A DNA stretch of 64,000 bases from Pseudomonas fortuita. Lineage in GTDB: Bacteria > Pseudomonadota > Gammaproteobacteria > Pseudomonadales > Pseudomonadaceae. The translations under genes and the position numbers were made by a program. Under the pieces are notes generated by a model, which was given only the letters and a program-made list of their open reading frames with translations, was not told where the DNA came from and did no database searches. Position 1 is the stretch's first letter, and each line of letters begins with the position of its first letter. This document shows positions 31,737 to 47,290 of the stretch, in pieces. The DNA is taken from positions 1,219,501 to 1,283,500 of the forward strand of contig NZ_CP114035.2 of NCBI RefSeq assembly GCF_026898135.2. The letters are read 5' to 3'.

Positions 31737-33020
31737 ATGATCAACCTCACCCCCTGGCTGCAAGCCCCCACCTGGTACATAGCCTTCTCCGGTGGTCTCG
31801 ACTCCACCGTCCTCCTGCACCTGCTGGCCACCCACGCCCGCAACCACGCTTCCCCCCCGCTGCGCGCCATCCATATCCACCACGGCCTGCAAGCCGCGGC
31901 CGACGCCTGGCCTGCCCACTGCCAAGCCATCTGCGACAACCTTGGCATCGAACTTCAGGTCATTCACGTCCAGGTCACTCCCGGCGCCAGCCTCGAACAG
32001 GCTGCCCGCAACGCTCGCTATGCTGCTTTCGAGCAAGCCTTGGGCCCAGGCGACATGCTGTTTACCGGGCAGCACCGCGACGACCAGGCTGAAACGCTGT
32101 TGTTCCGCCTGTTGCGCGGCGCCGGCCTGCGTGGCCTGGCGGCGATGCCTGCGCAGCGGGCGCTAGGGCAGGGGAGCCTGATCAGGCCGTTGCTGGGTTG
32201 TTCACGCCAGCAACTGCATGACTATGCCCGGGTGAACGGGCTTGCATGGATTGAAGACCCTTCGAATAGCGACACACAATTTGCCCGCAACTACCTGCGT
32301 AGCGAGGTGTTCCCGCACTTGCAGCAACGTTGGCCGCAGGCCGGCCAGAACTTCGCTCGTGCCGCCGAGCACCTGGGTGAAGCGCTGGGCCTGCTGGACG
32401 AACTGGCCCAGAGCGACCTGGCGGCTGCGCAAGAAGGCGCGCCCCTTGCCTGGTCGGGACTGGAATCCCTCGACCTGGCCGCCCTGGTGATGCTGTCGCC
32501 GGCCCGTCAGCGTAATGCCGTTCAATATTGGCTGAGCCGGCGCACCCGTCTGCCCGACGCCCGGCATTGGGCTGGCTGGGGCGACCTGCGCGATGCCGCC
32601 GCCGATGCCCAGCCCGTCTGGCGGCTTGCCGATGGGGAGCTGGTGCGCAGCCAAGGTCGCATCTGGTGGCTGAGCGGCGACTGGTTGCAGCAGCCTGTCG
32701 GCGAACTAGCCTGGCTCAATTCAGCTGCTGCCCTGGTGCTGCCAGGAAACGGCAGGGTGCGTCTTGATGTCGCCGGGCCGCTGGCTGGCCTGCGCATTGC
32801 CTACCGCCAGGGCGGCGAAAGGCTGGAGGTCCCAGGGCGCGGCCAGCGCGACCTCAAGCGCCTGCTCAATGAGCAGCAGGTGCCGCATTTCCTGCGTCCG
32901 CGCCTGCCATTGCTCTATCAGGGCGGGCGCCTGCTGGCGGTGGCCAACCTGCCCGGGCTGGTGCAGGCGGATTGCCAGCTGCATTGGCAGTTGCCGACCA
33001 GCGCGCAAGGTTTGAGATGA
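31737..33020 (+). CDS. tilS: tRNA(Ile)-lysidine synthase
   Basis: A 427-residue N-type ATP pyrophosphatase that attaches lysine to C34 of the CAU-anticodon tRNA(Ile), changing its reading from AUG to AUA. The PP-loop is SGGLDS at residues 18-23. HHRDDQAETLLFRLLRG-type contacts (GQHRDDQAE near 115) and the C-terminal tRNA-binding domain are present. It lies between accA and pyrG as in other pseudomonads. Confidence 0.96.
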   Translation: MINLTPWLQAPTWYIAFSGGLDSTVLLHLLATHARNHASPPLRAIHIHHGLQAAADAWPAHCQAICDNLGIELQVIHVQVTPGASLEQAARNARYAAFEQALGPGDMLFTGQHRDDQAETLLFRLLRGAGLRGLAAMPAQRALGQGSLIRPLLGCSRQQLHDYARVNGLAWIEDPSNSDTQFARNYLRSEVFPHLQQRWPQAGQNFARAAEHLGEALGLLDELAQSDLAAAQEGAPLAWSGLESLDLAALVMLSPARQRNAVQYWLSRRTRLPDARHWAGWGDLRDAAADAQPVWRLADGELVRSQGRIWWLSGDWLQQPVGELAWLNSAAALVLPGNGRVRLDVAGPLAGLRIAYRQGGERLEVPGRGQRDLKRLLNEQQVPHFLRPRLPLLYQGGRLLAVANLPGLVQADCQLHWQLPTSAQGLR

Positions 33021-33040
33021 AGGGTACATTCCGGTAGACT
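33012..33040 (+). promoter_or_regulatory. Candidate pyrG promoter at the end of tilS
   Basis: TTGAGA (33012-33017) and TAGACT (33035-33040) are spaced by 17 bases, overlapping the tilS stop. Transcription would then start about 245 bases before pyrG. The rest of the 270-base gap shows only a small CCGGGGAT/ACCCCTGG hairpin near 33151. The promoter is inferred from spacing alone. Confidence 0.4.
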
Positions 33041-33269
33041 ACCCTCCCTTCTTGATACAACTTCTGTGGCTTCCGCGAAAACACAGGGGTTGCCGATTAC
33101 CAAGCAGTTTTTTGCTGGGCTGAATTCTGGAAATGACGAGCGAGCTCCATGCCGGGGATACCCCTGGTCTGTACAGACGCGACAGTTTTTCGAGATGCAC
33201 TGTGATTGACGCAGGTGATCGGGGGCTTCGGCCTTCCTTCGCTTTCTCCGGCGGCGCTGGCCGCCTTAA

Positions 33270-35768
<2,499 letters not shown>

Positions 35769-35802
35769 AGCTCATTTCTCGGGTAAAGTAGCGCCCGATC
35801 CA

Positions 35803-35824
35803 CCCCTGACCAATCGGTCAGGGG
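35803..35824 (+). terminator. Hairpin between kdsA and eno
   Basis: CCCCTGACC-AATC-GGTCAGGGG is a perfect 9-base stem. It lacks a T-run, so it may be a weak terminator or an RNA stabiliser. Confidence 0.5.
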
Positions 35825-35888
35825 CTCCCTTCACCCGGCCTGCCCACTGCAAACCCGCCTGGTGAACGGCAAGAATTTCTTAAGCTAG

Positions 35889-37211
<1,323 letters not shown>

Positions 37212-37294
37212 GCAAGAGATGGTAAAAAGACAGCAGCCGGAGCTGTAGGAACGTTCTTACTGAACTTTACTGCGTTCCAACGGGTTTCTGTCTA

Positions 37295-37320
37295 CGAAGC
37301 CTGGCCTCGGCCAGGCTTCG
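37295..37320 (+). terminator. Palindrome after eno
   Basis: CGAAGCCTGGCC-TC-GGCCAGGCTTCG is a perfect 12-base stem, 84 bases past the eno stop. The downstream TGCTATTTG is only partly T-rich, so it is probably an imperfect terminator before ftsB. Confidence 0.65.
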
Positions 37321-37379
37321 TGCTATTTGAGACCCCGAAATGCATAGTGTGCGGCGGTCTTTTTAACCTGGATACCTAG

Positions 37380-37661
37380 ATGCGCAGTCCTTATTGGTTG
37401 TTCCTCGTCCTGCTCCTGCTGCTGGGTGGCCTGCAGTACCGCCTGTGGGTGGGTAGTGGCAGCCTGGCGCAAGTGACCGAGCTGAAGCAGCAGATTGCCG
37501 AGCAGCATGCCGAGAACGAGCGCCTGCTCGAGCGTAACCGTGTGCTCGATGCCGAAGTGCTGGAGCTGAAAAAAGGCATGGAGACCGTTGAAGAGCGGGC
37601 TCGCCACGAATTGGGAATGGTCAAAGAGGGCGAAACCCTCTTCCAGTTGCCACAGAAATGA
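37380..37661 (+). CDS. ftsB: Cell division protein FtsB
   Basis: A 93-residue bitopic inner-membrane protein of the FtsQLB divisome subcomplex. A single N-terminal membrane helix (residues 5-20) is followed by a periplasmic coiled coil rich in Glu and Leu (about 28-70). The ARHELGMVKEGETLFQLP ending is the FtsQ-contact region. It overlaps ispD by four bases, the usual arrangement in gammaproteobacteria. Confidence 0.95.
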   Translation: MRSPYWLFLVLLLLLGGLQYRLWVGSGSLAQVTELKQQIAEQHAENERLLERNRVLDAEVLELKKGMETVEERARHELGMVKEGETLFQLPQK

Positions 37662-38365
37662 TCGATACGTTGCCGGCCTTCTGGGCCGTGATTCCTGCTG
37701 CGGGCGTAGGTGCCCGCATGGCTGCCGACCGCCCCAAGCAATACCTGGAGCTGGCCGGGCGGACCCTGCTCGAGCACAGCCTCGACTGTTTTCTTGGCCA
37801 CTCGGCGCTCAACGGCGTGGTGGTCAGCCTAGCTGAAGATGACCCGTACTGGCCGGCCCTGCGTTGTGCCAGCGACTCGCGCATCCAGCGCGCGGCGGGC
37901 GGGCGTGAGCGCGCCGACTCGGTGCTCAACGCTTTGCTGTTACTGCATGCCCAGGGGGCCTCGGACAGCGACTGGGTGCTGGTGCACGATGCCGCGCGGC
38001 CAAACCTTGCGCGCAGCGACCTGGACAAGTTGTTGTCGGAGCTGGCGGACGACCCGGTGGGTGGCCTGCTGGCGGTGCCGGCGCGTGACACCCTCAAGCG
38101 TGCCGACAGCAATGGCCGGGTGAGCGCTACCGTGGACCGCAGTACCATCTGGCAGGCGTATACCCCGCAGATGTTCCGCCTGGGGGCGTTGCACCGGGCG
38201 CTGGCCGAGTGCCTGGTGTCGGATGTGGTGGTGACCGATGAGGCTTCTGCCATCGAATGGTCCGGCCAGGCGCCGCGGCTGGTGGAAGGGCGCAGTGACA
38301 ATATCAAGGTGACCCGGCCCGAAGACCTGGAATGGTTGCGCCAACGCTGGGCGGGTAGGCGCTGA
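37658..38365 (+). CDS. ispD: 2-C-methyl-D-erythritol 4-phosphate cytidylyltransferase
   Basis: A 235-residue cytidylyltransferase of the MEP pathway, forming CDP-methylerythritol from CTP. The nucleotide loop is PAAGVGARM with DRPKQYLEL following, and VLVHDAARP near residue 107 is also conserved. It is coupled to ftsB. In many relatives ispF follows directly; here a 3.2-kb insertion of lysR, frmA and fghA lies between them. Confidence 0.97.
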   Translation: MIDTLPAFWAVIPAAGVGARMAADRPKQYLELAGRTLLEHSLDCFLGHSALNGVVVSLAEDDPYWPALRCASDSRIQRAAGGRERADSVLNALLLLHAQGASDSDWVLVHDAARPNLARSDLDKLLSELADDPVGGLLAVPARDTLKRADSNGRVSATVDRSTIWQAYTPQMFRLGALHRALAECLVSDVVVTDEASAIEWSGQAPRLVEGRSDNIKVTRPEDLEWLRQRWAGRR

Positions 38366-38399
38366 AATCGCCGAGTCCGCTCTGCGGCCCCCTTTGCCA

Positions 38400-39296
38400 T
38401 CAGATCCCGCGATATTCCGGCAACCCCGCCAACCCTTCCTTCAGGTAATCCACCAGTCGCCGCACCTTCGGTGACAGGTGCCGCTGCTGCGGATACAGCG
38501 CCCACACTGCCGTATTTGGCGGCTGGTGCGCCTCAAGCAAGGACACCAGCGCACCGCTGTTCAGGTGCTCCAGCACGTAGTAATCCGGCAACTGACACAA
38601 CCCTATCCCTTGCAGCGCCGCATCCAGCACCGCCTGGCCACTGTTGCAGCGCCAGTTGCCCTGTATTCGCTGGCTGATCTCGCGGCCGTCCTGCTGCAGC
38701 GCCCACAAGTCCGAACTGCCCACCAGGCAATTGTGCCGCGCCAGTTCCGACAGGCTGTGCGGCCGGCCGTAACGCTCCAGGTAGGCCGGCGAGGCGCACA
38801 GGTACATGCGTCGCGGCGCCAGGCGAGTGGCCACTAGCCGAGAGTCGGCAAGGCGGCCCAGGCGAATGGCCAGGTCCATGCCTTCATGCAGCAGGTCGAG
38901 TGTGTGGTTGCTCAGTTCCACATCCACCCGCAACTGGGGGTACAGCGCCATGAACCGTGTCACCAGCGGCACGATGAAGCGCTCGCCGTAGGCTACCGCG
39001 CAGGTCATGCGCAGCAAGCCCTTGGGCTCGCTGGCCAGGTCGCCCATGGCGCGCAGGGCTTCTTCGCGGCCATCCTGCAAACGCTGGCAATGCTGCAAAA
39101 AGGTCTGCCCGGCCTCGCTCAGGGTTACCCGACGCGTGCTGCGATACAGCAGGCGGGTCTGCAGGCGCTCTTCCAGACGGGCGATTTGCCGGCTGATGTG
39201 CGACGACGAAACCCCCAGGCGTTCGGCGGCTGCAGTGAACTGGCCCGATTCTGCCACCGCGACAAATTCGTCGATGCCTTCCCAGCGGCTGCTCAT
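38400..39296 (-). CDS. LysR-family transcriptional regulator beside frmA
   Basis: A 298-residue LysR regulator. The winged helix-turn-helix is at about residues 15-60 (FTAAAERLGVSSSHISRQIARLEERL), and the effector domain follows. It is divergent from frmA over about 107 bases. It may therefore control the formaldehyde cassette, but neither its ligand nor its target is known from sequence. The DNA-binding part resembles the CrgA/AaeR-like subgroup that often acts on aldehydes or quinones; this is a weak inference. Confidence 0.9.
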   Translation of the reverse strand: MSSRWEGIDEFVAVAESGQFTAAAERLGVSSSHISRQIARLEERLQTRLLYRSTRRVTLSEAGQTFLQHCQRLQDGREEALRAMGDLASEPKGLLRMTCAVAYGERFIVPLVTRFMALYPQLRVDVELSNHTLDLLHEGMDLAIRLGRLADSRLVATRLAPRRMYLCASPAYLERYGRPHSLSELARHNCLVGSSDLWALQQDGREISQRIQGNWRCNSGQAVLDAALQGIGLCQLPDYYVLEHLNSGALVSLLEAHQPPNTAVWALYPQQRHLSPKVRRLVDYLKEGLAGLPEYRGI

Positions 39297-39319
39297 GGAT
39301 TATCCCTGTGTGGCAATAA

Positions 39320-40516
<1,197 letters not shown>

Positions 40517-40524
40517 GGTGTGCC

Positions 40525-41379
40525 ATGAGCCTGGATAACATCTCCTGCCAGAAGAGCTTTGGCGGCTGGCACAAGCGTTACCGGCATCACTCCAAGGTGC
40601 TGGGTTGCGACATGGTGTTTGCCGTGTACTTGCCGCCGCAGGCCGAGCAGGGCGAGAAGCTGCCGGTGCTGTACTGGCTTAGCGGCCTCACCTGCACCGA
40701 CGAGAACTTCATGCAGAAGGCCGGCGCCCAGCGCATGGCAGCTGAGCTTGGGCTGATCATCGTGGCTCCCGACACCAGCCCGCGTGGCGAACAGGTGCCG
40801 GGCGACCCGGATGGCGCCTGGGACTTCGGCCTGGGGGCCGGCTTCTACCTCAACGCCACCCAGCAACCCTGGGCCCAGCATTACCGCATGCATGACTATG
40901 TGGTGGAGGAGTTGCCGGCGCTGATCGAGGCGCACTTCCCGGCTTCGGGCGAGCGCAGCATCAGCGGCCACTCAATGGGGGGGCATGGCGCGCTGGTGTG
41001 CGCCTTGCGCAACCCGGGGCGCTACCGCTCGGTGTCGGCGTTCTCGCCCATCAGCAACCCGATGGATTGCCCCTGGGGCGAGAAGGCTTTCAGCCGCTAC
41101 CTGGGTGAAGACCGAGCGCGCTGGCGCGAGTGGGATGCCAGCATCCTGCTGGCTGAAACACCGGCCGGCGAATGCCCGCCCTTGCTGGTTGACCAGGGCG
41201 ACCGTGACGACTTCCTCGAGAAGCAGCTCAAGCCTGAAGCGCTGGAGCAGGCCGCGCGAAAAGGGGGCCATGAAATGACCCTGCGTTTGCAGCCGGGCTA
41301 TGACCACAGCTACTACTTCATTGCCAGCTTCATCGAAGATCACCTGCGCCATCATGCGGTGGCACTGGGGCGGGTGTAA
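40525..41379 (+). CDS. fghA: S-formylglutathione hydrolase
   Basis: A 284-residue esterase-fold hydrolase that splits S-formylglutathione into formate and glutathione. The nucleophile is Ser150 in [10 protein letters not shown], and the catalytic His is in YDHSYYF near residue 262. [18 protein letters not shown] is the family signature around residues 50-67. It completes the glutathione-dependent formaldehyde route started by FrmA and is surely cotranscribed with it. Confidence 0.96.
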   Translation: MSLDNISCQKSFGGWHKRYRHHSKVLGCDMVFAVYLPPQAEQGEKLPVLYWLSGLTCTDENFMQKAGAQRMAAELGLIIVAPDTSPRGEQVPGDPDGAWDFGLGAGFYLNATQQPWAQHYRMHDYVVEELPALIEAHFPASGERSISGHSMGGHGALVCALRNPGRYRSVSAFSPISNPMDCPWGEKAFSRYLGEDRARWREWDASILLAETPAGECPPLLVDQGDRDDFLEKQLKPEALEQAARKGGHEMTLRLQPGYDHSYYFIASFIEDHLRHHAVALGRV

Positions 41380-41400
41380 GGCGTAGCTGGGGTGTTTGCG

Positions 41401-41486
41401 CCATCGCCGGCAAGCCAGCGCCCACAGGTACTGTGCATGGCTCCAGGGCCATGGGGGCGAGGTGGGCACTGGCTTGCCGGCGATGG
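41401..41486. repeat. REP doublet between fghA and ispF
   Basis: CCATCGCCGGCAAGCCAGCG (from 41401) pairs with the arm ending at 41486, with GCCCAC/GTGGGC nested. The flavour is that of the element at 31631. It marks the end of the formaldehyde cassette. Confidence 0.88.
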
Positions 41487-41555
41487 GCTGCGAAGCAGCC
41501 CCAATGCTGCAAAAGCAGGTAGAATCACGCCCTGACTCATTCAGGGCGTTTTTCT

Positions 41556-42029
41556 ATGCGTATTGGCCATGGCTACGATGTGCACCGTTTCTGCGACGGT
41601 GATTTCATTACCCTGGGCGGGGTGCGTATCCCCCACAAATACGGCCTGCTGGCCCATTCCGACGGCGACGTGCTGCTGCACGCCCTGAGCGATGCCTTGC
41701 TGGGCGCTGCGGCGCTGGGCGACATCGGCAAGCACTTCCCCGACACCGACCCACAATTCAAGGGCGCCGACAGCCGCGTGCTGCTGCGCCATGTGGTCGG
41801 CATCGTCAAGGCCAAGGGCTGGAAGGTCGGCAATGTCGACGCCACCATCGTCGCCCAGGCGCCGAAGATGGCCCCGCACATCGAGACCATGCGCCAGCTG
41901 ATCGCCGAAGACCTGCAGGTTGAACGCGACCAGGTCAACGTCAAGGCCACCACCACTGAAAAGCTGGGCTTCACTGGCCGTGAGGAGGGGATTGCCGTGC
42001 ATTCGGTCGCCCTGCTGCTGCCAGCATGA
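41556..42029 (+). CDS. ispF: 2-C-methyl-D-erythritol 2,4-cyclodiphosphate synthase
   Basis: A 157-residue trimeric zinc enzyme of the MEP pathway. The zinc ligands are in GYDVHRF at residues 6-12 (Asp8 and His10) and [11 protein letters not shown] (about 34-44). [20 protein letters not shown] is the C-terminal signature. truD overlaps it by four bases. The ispF-truD-surE-pcm-nlpD-rpoS order is conserved in gammaproteobacteria. Confidence 0.97.
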   Translation: MRIGHGYDVHRFCDGDFITLGGVRIPHKYGLLAHSDGDVLLHALSDALLGAAALGDIGKHFPDTDPQFKGADSRVLLRHVVGIVKAKGWKVGNVDATIVAQAPKMAPHIETMRQLIAEDLQVERDQVNVKATTTEKLGFTGREEGIAVHSVALLLPA

Positions 42030-43071
42030 CCGAGCAGGAACTGCTGGGCCCGCGCGCATCGGGCGAACCCTTGGGCACCGCCGTCCTCAAGGCAGTGGCT
42101 GAAGACTTTCAGGTTGACGAAGTGCTGGACATTCCGCTGTCCGGCCAGGGTGAGCACCTGTGGCTGTGGGTCGAAAAGCGCGACTTGAACACTGAAGAGG
42201 CCGCCCGCCGCCTGGCGCGCGCCGCAGGCGTGCCGGCGCGCGCTATCAGCTACGCCGGGCTCAAGGACCGTCAGGCCCTGACCCGTCAGTGGTTCAGCCT
42301 GCACCTGCCGGGCAAGGCCGACCCGGACCTGTCGCGTGCTGAAGATGCCAGCCTGCGCGTGCTCAAGCAGGTGCGCCACCAACGCAAGCTACAGCGTGGC
42401 GCGCATTCGGCCAACGGCTTCACCCTGCGCCTGACAGCCCTTGCTGCTGACCACCAGGCTGTGGATGCCCGCCTGGCACAGCTCAAGCAGCACGGTGTGC
42501 CCAACTATTTCGGCACCCAGCGTTTCGGCCACGGGGGGGGCAACGTCCATGATGCCCTCGACTGGGCCGCCCGCAAGGCGTTGCCCGAGCAGCGTAACGT
42601 GCGTTCGCGGTTGCTTTCGGCCGGGCGCAGCTACCTGTTCAATCAGGTGCTGGCTGCACGTGTCGCCGAAGGTAGCTGGGCGCAGGCCCAGGTCGGCGAC
42701 TTGCTGGCGTTCACCGACAGCCGTAGCTTCTTCCCGGCCGGTGAGGCGGAATGCGCCGACCCACGTCTGGCGATTCTCGACCTGCATCCGACCGGCCCGA
42801 TGTGGGGCGAGGGCAGTTCCCCCGCAGGCGGCGCCACCGCGCAGCTGGAAAATGCCGTGGGCGAGCGGCAACAGGCACTTTGTCATTGGTTGGCCCAGGC
42901 GGGCATGGATCACGAACGGCGTATTTTGCGGCTCCCTATTGGCGGCCTGACATGGCATTATCCCGAGCCTGATATCCTGCAACTGGAATTCGTCCTGCCG
43001 GCCGGATGCTTCGCCACCGTGGTGGTGCGCGAAGTCGTGGATCTGGTGTCGGCAGGGCAGACGGACAGCCC

Positions 43072-43084
<13 letters not shown>
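42026..43084 (+). CDS. truD: tRNA pseudouridine(13) synthase
   Basis: A 352-residue pseudouridine synthase acting on U13 of tRNA(Glu) and others. The catalytic aspartate is in [15 protein letters not shown] (near residue 82), the characteristic TruD motif. NYFGTQRFG near residue 157 is also diagnostic. It overlaps ispF by four bases and surE by 13. Confidence 0.96.
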
Positions 43085-44495
<1,411 letters not shown>

Positions 44496-44734
44496 GTGCA
44501 GCGTCGAGCTGGGTGCTGCGGGCATGAGCTGCACGGTATTTTTGCGCCGGTGGCGAATTCTTGTAGCTGCGCCCTGTCTATCTGGCGGAGCGAAGCGCTA
44601 GCACACAGCGCGCACCGCGGCTTTGCTACAGCCTTTTGCATCAGCCTGCCATTACCGGCCGGCTTGGTTATAATTGCAATAATATTGCATTTCTTGTCTT
44701 CATATCGTTTTTCGGCACCATGAGGGGAGCGCGG

Positions 44735-45592
44735 GTGGGTCACACAGTCATTCGGCAGCGCAAGGATGGGTCGGGTTTCAAGCTTCTGTTGATTGCACTG
44801 GCCATGGGCACGCTACTGGTGGGTTGTTCGAGCACCAGTAATACCAGCGCGCGGGTGGTCGACCGCAACAACACCGTGCCCAAGCGCCCGGCGGTGACGT
44901 CCGGGCAGTACATCGTCAAGCCTGGTGACACGCTGTTCTCCATCGCCTTCCGTTATGGCTGGGACTACAAGGAGCTGGCCGCACGCAATGGCATCTCGGC
45001 GCCTTATACCATTCGCCCAGGCCAGGCGATTCGTTTCAGCAGTGGTTCTAGCAGCAGTACCACGGTGGTGTCCAACCCGTCCTCGTCGAGCCGCACCACG
45101 GTCACGCGGCGGCCTGTGGGGAGCACGTCCACGTCGCCTGCCAGCACCGGCAAACCGGCCACGCCTGCCCCGTCCAGCAGTGCGCCGGTGGTTGCCACCG
45201 TGCCGGCTGCGGAGCGCGCGGTAGGCGGCTGGACCTGGCCAGCCAACGGTGTGCTGATTGGAAAATTTGCTTCAAACGGTAGTTTGAATAAAGGCATTGA
45301 TATCGCCGGTGATTTGGGACAGCCTGTTTTTGCTGCGTCTGATGGTGCGGTGGTGTACGCCGGGAGTGGTTTAAGGGGCTACGGCGAGCTGATCATCATC
45401 AAACACAGCGATACCTACGTCAGTGCCTACGGCCATAACCGCAGGCTGTTGGTTCGGGAGGGGCAGCAGGTCAAGGCAGGGCAGTCGATTGCTGAAATGG
45501 GGTCTACAGGCACAGATCGGGTGAAGCTGCATTTCGAGATTCGCCGCCAGGGCAAACCCGTCGATCCGCTCCAGTTCCTGCCACGCCGTTGA
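44735..45592 (+). CDS. nlpD: Divisome-associated lipoprotein NlpD
   Basis: A 285-residue lipoprotein that activates the amidase AmiC at the septum in E. coli. A lipobox, LLVGC, places the acylated cysteine near residue 30. A LysM domain (GQYIVKPGDTLFSIA) lies at about 54-100, then a Ser/Thr/Pro-rich linker. The C-terminal LytM/M23 domain lacks the first zinc histidine (NKGIDIAG instead of HKG), as expected for a regulator rather than an enzyme. The GTG start at 44735 was chosen because AGGGGAG ends five bases before it. The main rpoS promoter is known to lie inside nlpD in related species. Confidence 0.92.
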   Translation: MGHTVIRQRKDGSGFKLLLIALAMGTLLVGCSSTSNTSARVVDRNNTVPKRPAVTSGQYIVKPGDTLFSIAFRYGWDYKELAARNGISAPYTIRPGQAIRFSSGSSSSTTVVSNPSSSSRTTVTRRPVGSTSTSPASTGKPATPAPSSSAPVVATVPAAERAVGGWTWPANGVLIGKFASNGSLNKGIDIAGDLGQPVFAASDGAVVYAGSGLRGYGELIIIKHSDTYVSAYGHNRRLLVREGQQVKAGQSIAEMGSTGTDRVKLHFEIRRQGKPVDPLQFLPRR

Positions 45593-45669
45593 TCGTTGTA
45601 CCCGGCCTGTTCCTGTGATGTAGAGGGGACAGGCTCCAGCGCTGCCAGGGAAAAAGGTGCCGCTCGAGT

Positions 45670-45685
45670 CTGAGTTCGAACTCAG
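45670..45685 (+). promoter_or_regulatory. Palindrome in the rpoS leader just before the ribosome site
   Basis: CTGAGTTCGAACTCAG is a perfect 16-base palindrome ending one or two bases before the AAAGGAC ribosome site of rpoS. A longer-range pairing of GCCTGTTCC (near 45606) with GGGGACAGGC (near 45625) lies upstream. The position suggests a role in rpoS translation, which is an inference. Confidence 0.45.
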
Positions 45686-45700
45686 CAAAGGACTATAACA

Positions 45701-46708
45701 ATGGCTCTCAGTAAAGAAGTGCCGGAGTTTGACATCGACGATGACGTCCTCCTGATGGAGACGGGTATCGTTTTGGAAACGGATGTGGTGTCAGACGAAC
45801 CTGCTGTATCTTCGGTTCGGACGAGGGCCAAGTCGGGCTCTTCACTCAAGCAACACAAGTACATCGATTACAGCCGGGCGCTTGATGCCACCCAGTTGTA
45901 TCTCAACGAGATCGGCTTCTCGCCCCTGCTTTCGCCAGAAGAGGAAGTGCACTTCGCGCGCTTGTCGCAGAAGGGCGATCCTGCTGGCCGCAAGCGCATG
46001 ATCGAAAGCAACCTGCGCCTGGTTGTCAAAATTGCCCGTCGTTACGTGAACCGCGGCCTGTCGCTGCTCGACCTGATCGAGGAGGGCAACCTGGGGCTTA
46101 TCCGTGCGGTCGAGAAGTTCGACCCGGAGCGTGGTTTCCGTTTTTCGACCTATGCGACCTGGTGGATTCGCCAGACCATCGAACGGGCGATCATGAACCA
46201 GACCCGCACCATCCGCCTGCCGATCCACGTGGTCAAGGAACTGAACGTCTACCTGCGCGCCGCACGCGAGCTGACCCAGAAACTCGACCACGAACCCTCA
46301 CCGGAAGAAATCGCCACGCTGCTGGAAAAGCCAGTCGCCGAGGTCAAGCGCATGCTGGGCCTGAACGAGCGGGTGTCTTCGGTGGACGTGTCGCTTGGCC
46401 CGGATTCGGACAAGACCCTGCTCGACACCTTGACCGACGACCGCCCCACCGACCCGTGCGAACTGTTGCAGGATGACGACCTGTCGCAGAGCATCGACCA
46501 GTGGCTGGGCGAGTTGACTGACAAGCAGAGGGAAGTGGTGGTGCGTCGCTTTGGCCTGCGTGGGCATGAAAGCAGCACCCTGGAAGATGTAGGGCTGGAG
46601 ATCGGCCTGACCCGGGAACGGGTACGGCAGATCCAGGTAGAGGGGCTCAAGCGTTTGCGCGAGATCCTTGAGAAGAACGGCCTGTCCAGCGAGTCTTTGT
46701 TCCAGTAG
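45701..46708 (+). CDS. rpoS: RNA polymerase sigma factor RpoS
   Basis: A 335-residue sigma-70-family factor for stationary phase and general stress. Region 1.2 to 2 contains [53 protein letters not shown] in adjacent blocks, and region 4.2 has the helix-turn-helix [19 protein letters not shown] near residues 288-306. AAAGGAC precedes the ATG. A strong terminator follows. It lies 109 bases after nlpD. Confidence 0.98.
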   Translation: MALSKEVPEFDIDDDVLLMETGIVLETDVVSDEPAVSSVRTRAKSGSSLKQHKYIDYSRALDATQLYLNEIGFSPLLSPEEEVHFARLSQKGDPAGRKRMIESNLRLVVKIARRYVNRGLSLLDLIEEGNLGLIRAVEKFDPERGFRFSTYATWWIRQTIERAIMNQTRTIRLPIHVVKELNVYLRAARELTQKLDHEPSPEEIATLLEKPVAEVKRMLGLNERVSSVDVSLGPDSDKTLLDTLTDDRPTDPCELLQDDDLSQSIDQWLGELTDKQREVVVRRFGLRGHESSTLEDVGLEIGLTRERVRQIQVEGLKRLREILEKNGLSSESLFQ

Positions 46709-46727
46709 CGAAGGCCTGTCACCCAAA

Positions 46728-46755
46728 ACGCCCCGATGACCTCGGGGCGTTTTTG
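46728..46755 (+). terminator. rpoS terminator
   Basis: ACGCCCCGA (46728-46736) pairs with TCGGGGCGT (46742-46750), followed by TTTTTG. It lies about 20 bases past the rpoS stop. Confidence 0.88.
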
Positions 46756-46808
46756 TGTGTGTCATTTGAAAATGTTGGGATACGCGATCATCCGGGCAAT
46801 CACGGTCT

Positions 46809-46854
46809 CTTGTGGGAGCAGCCTTGTGCTGCGAATGGGCTGCAAAGCAGGCCC
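46809..46854. repeat. Single REP unit between rpoS and rsmZ
   Basis: CTTGTGGGAGCAGCCTTGTG followed by CTGCGAATGGGCTGC is one unpaired REP unit of the TTGTGCTGCGAA flavour. No inverted partner is found nearby. Confidence 0.75.
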
Positions 46855-46912
46855 AAAATCTGCCGGGTAAACAGATAGCTAATGTGTACTGCGCTACCTC
46901 AGTAACATTGCG

Positions 46913-46930
46913 TGTAAGCCTTTTCTTACT
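46913..46930 (+). promoter_or_regulatory. GacA upstream activating sequence of rsmZ
   Basis: TGTAAG-CCTTTT-CTTACT matches the GacA box TGTAAG-N6-CTTACA in 11 of 12 defined positions. It lies about 190 bases before the predicted rsmZ start, the distance known for rsmZ of other pseudomonads. A further TTGTAAGC follows at about 46935. Confidence 0.85.
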
Positions 46931-47068
46931 TGTTTTGTAAGCTATCTATGCAAGCCTCAGTACATCATTGTCGCTTCCAGCCTGTGCATTTTTCCAAGCC
47001 ATTGAAAAACATGACTTATTCGGCTGTGAGGAAATGTGTCCCCAGCAATACCTTGTGAGGTTTCGCGC

Positions 47069-47096
47069 TTGCCCGCCCGGCTCAACCCGCTAATAT
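47069..47096 (+). promoter_or_regulatory. rsmZ core promoter
   Basis: TTGCCC (47069-47074) and TAATAT (47091-47096) are spaced by 16 bases. Transcription should start at about 47103, at the first base of stem-loop 1. Confidence 0.75.
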
Positions 47097-47102
47097 TCGA
47101 AC

Positions 47103-47237
47103 TGTGCACAGGGACATGCACAGGCTTTCAGGACGAAGGCCAAGGACGTCGCAAGAAGCGATTTCATCAGGATGATGTTAGGGACAAGCAGGGACTACGG
47201 AAAAAATGTGGGCGGGTCAAACCGCCCCTTTTTTTTG
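47103..47237 (+). ncRNA. rsmZ: Small regulatory RNA RsmZ
   Basis: This RNA titrates the translational repressors RsmA/RsmE in the GacS/GacA cascade. Seven GGA motifs are visible at 47112, 47131, 47144, 47170, 47182, 47192 and 47199. The first stem is TGTGCA-CAGGGACA-TGCACA at 47103-47122 with GGGA in the loop. The second is GCTTTC-AGGA-CGAAGGC, also with GGA in the loop. It ends in the terminator GGGCGG-GTCAAA-CCGCCC with eight T's. The position between rpoS and fdxA matches rsmZ in other Pseudomonas. The 5' end is predicted, not measured. Confidence 0.9.
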
Positions 47238-47252
47238 CCCGTAAAAAACCAG

Positions 47253-47274
47253 AAAAGGCCCCGAGGGGCCTTTT
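47253..47274 (-). terminator. fdxA terminator
   Basis: AAAAGGCCCC-GA-GGGGCCTTTT is a symmetric stem 17 bases past the fdxA stop on the minus strand. It could also back up the rsmZ terminator from the other side. Confidence 0.85.
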
Positions 47275-47290
47275 CCGTGTCCGGGCGCTA

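Noticed and set aside
44496-44723. A 75-codon frame between pcm and nlpD
   Set aside because: It begins at a GTG within the pcm end with no ribosome site and shows no coding pattern. The stretch is more likely the nlpD leader.
44735-45592. Missing zinc histidine in NlpD as a sign of a broken gene
   Set aside because: Loss of the LytM metal ligands is normal for NlpD, which activates an amidase rather than cutting peptidoglycan.
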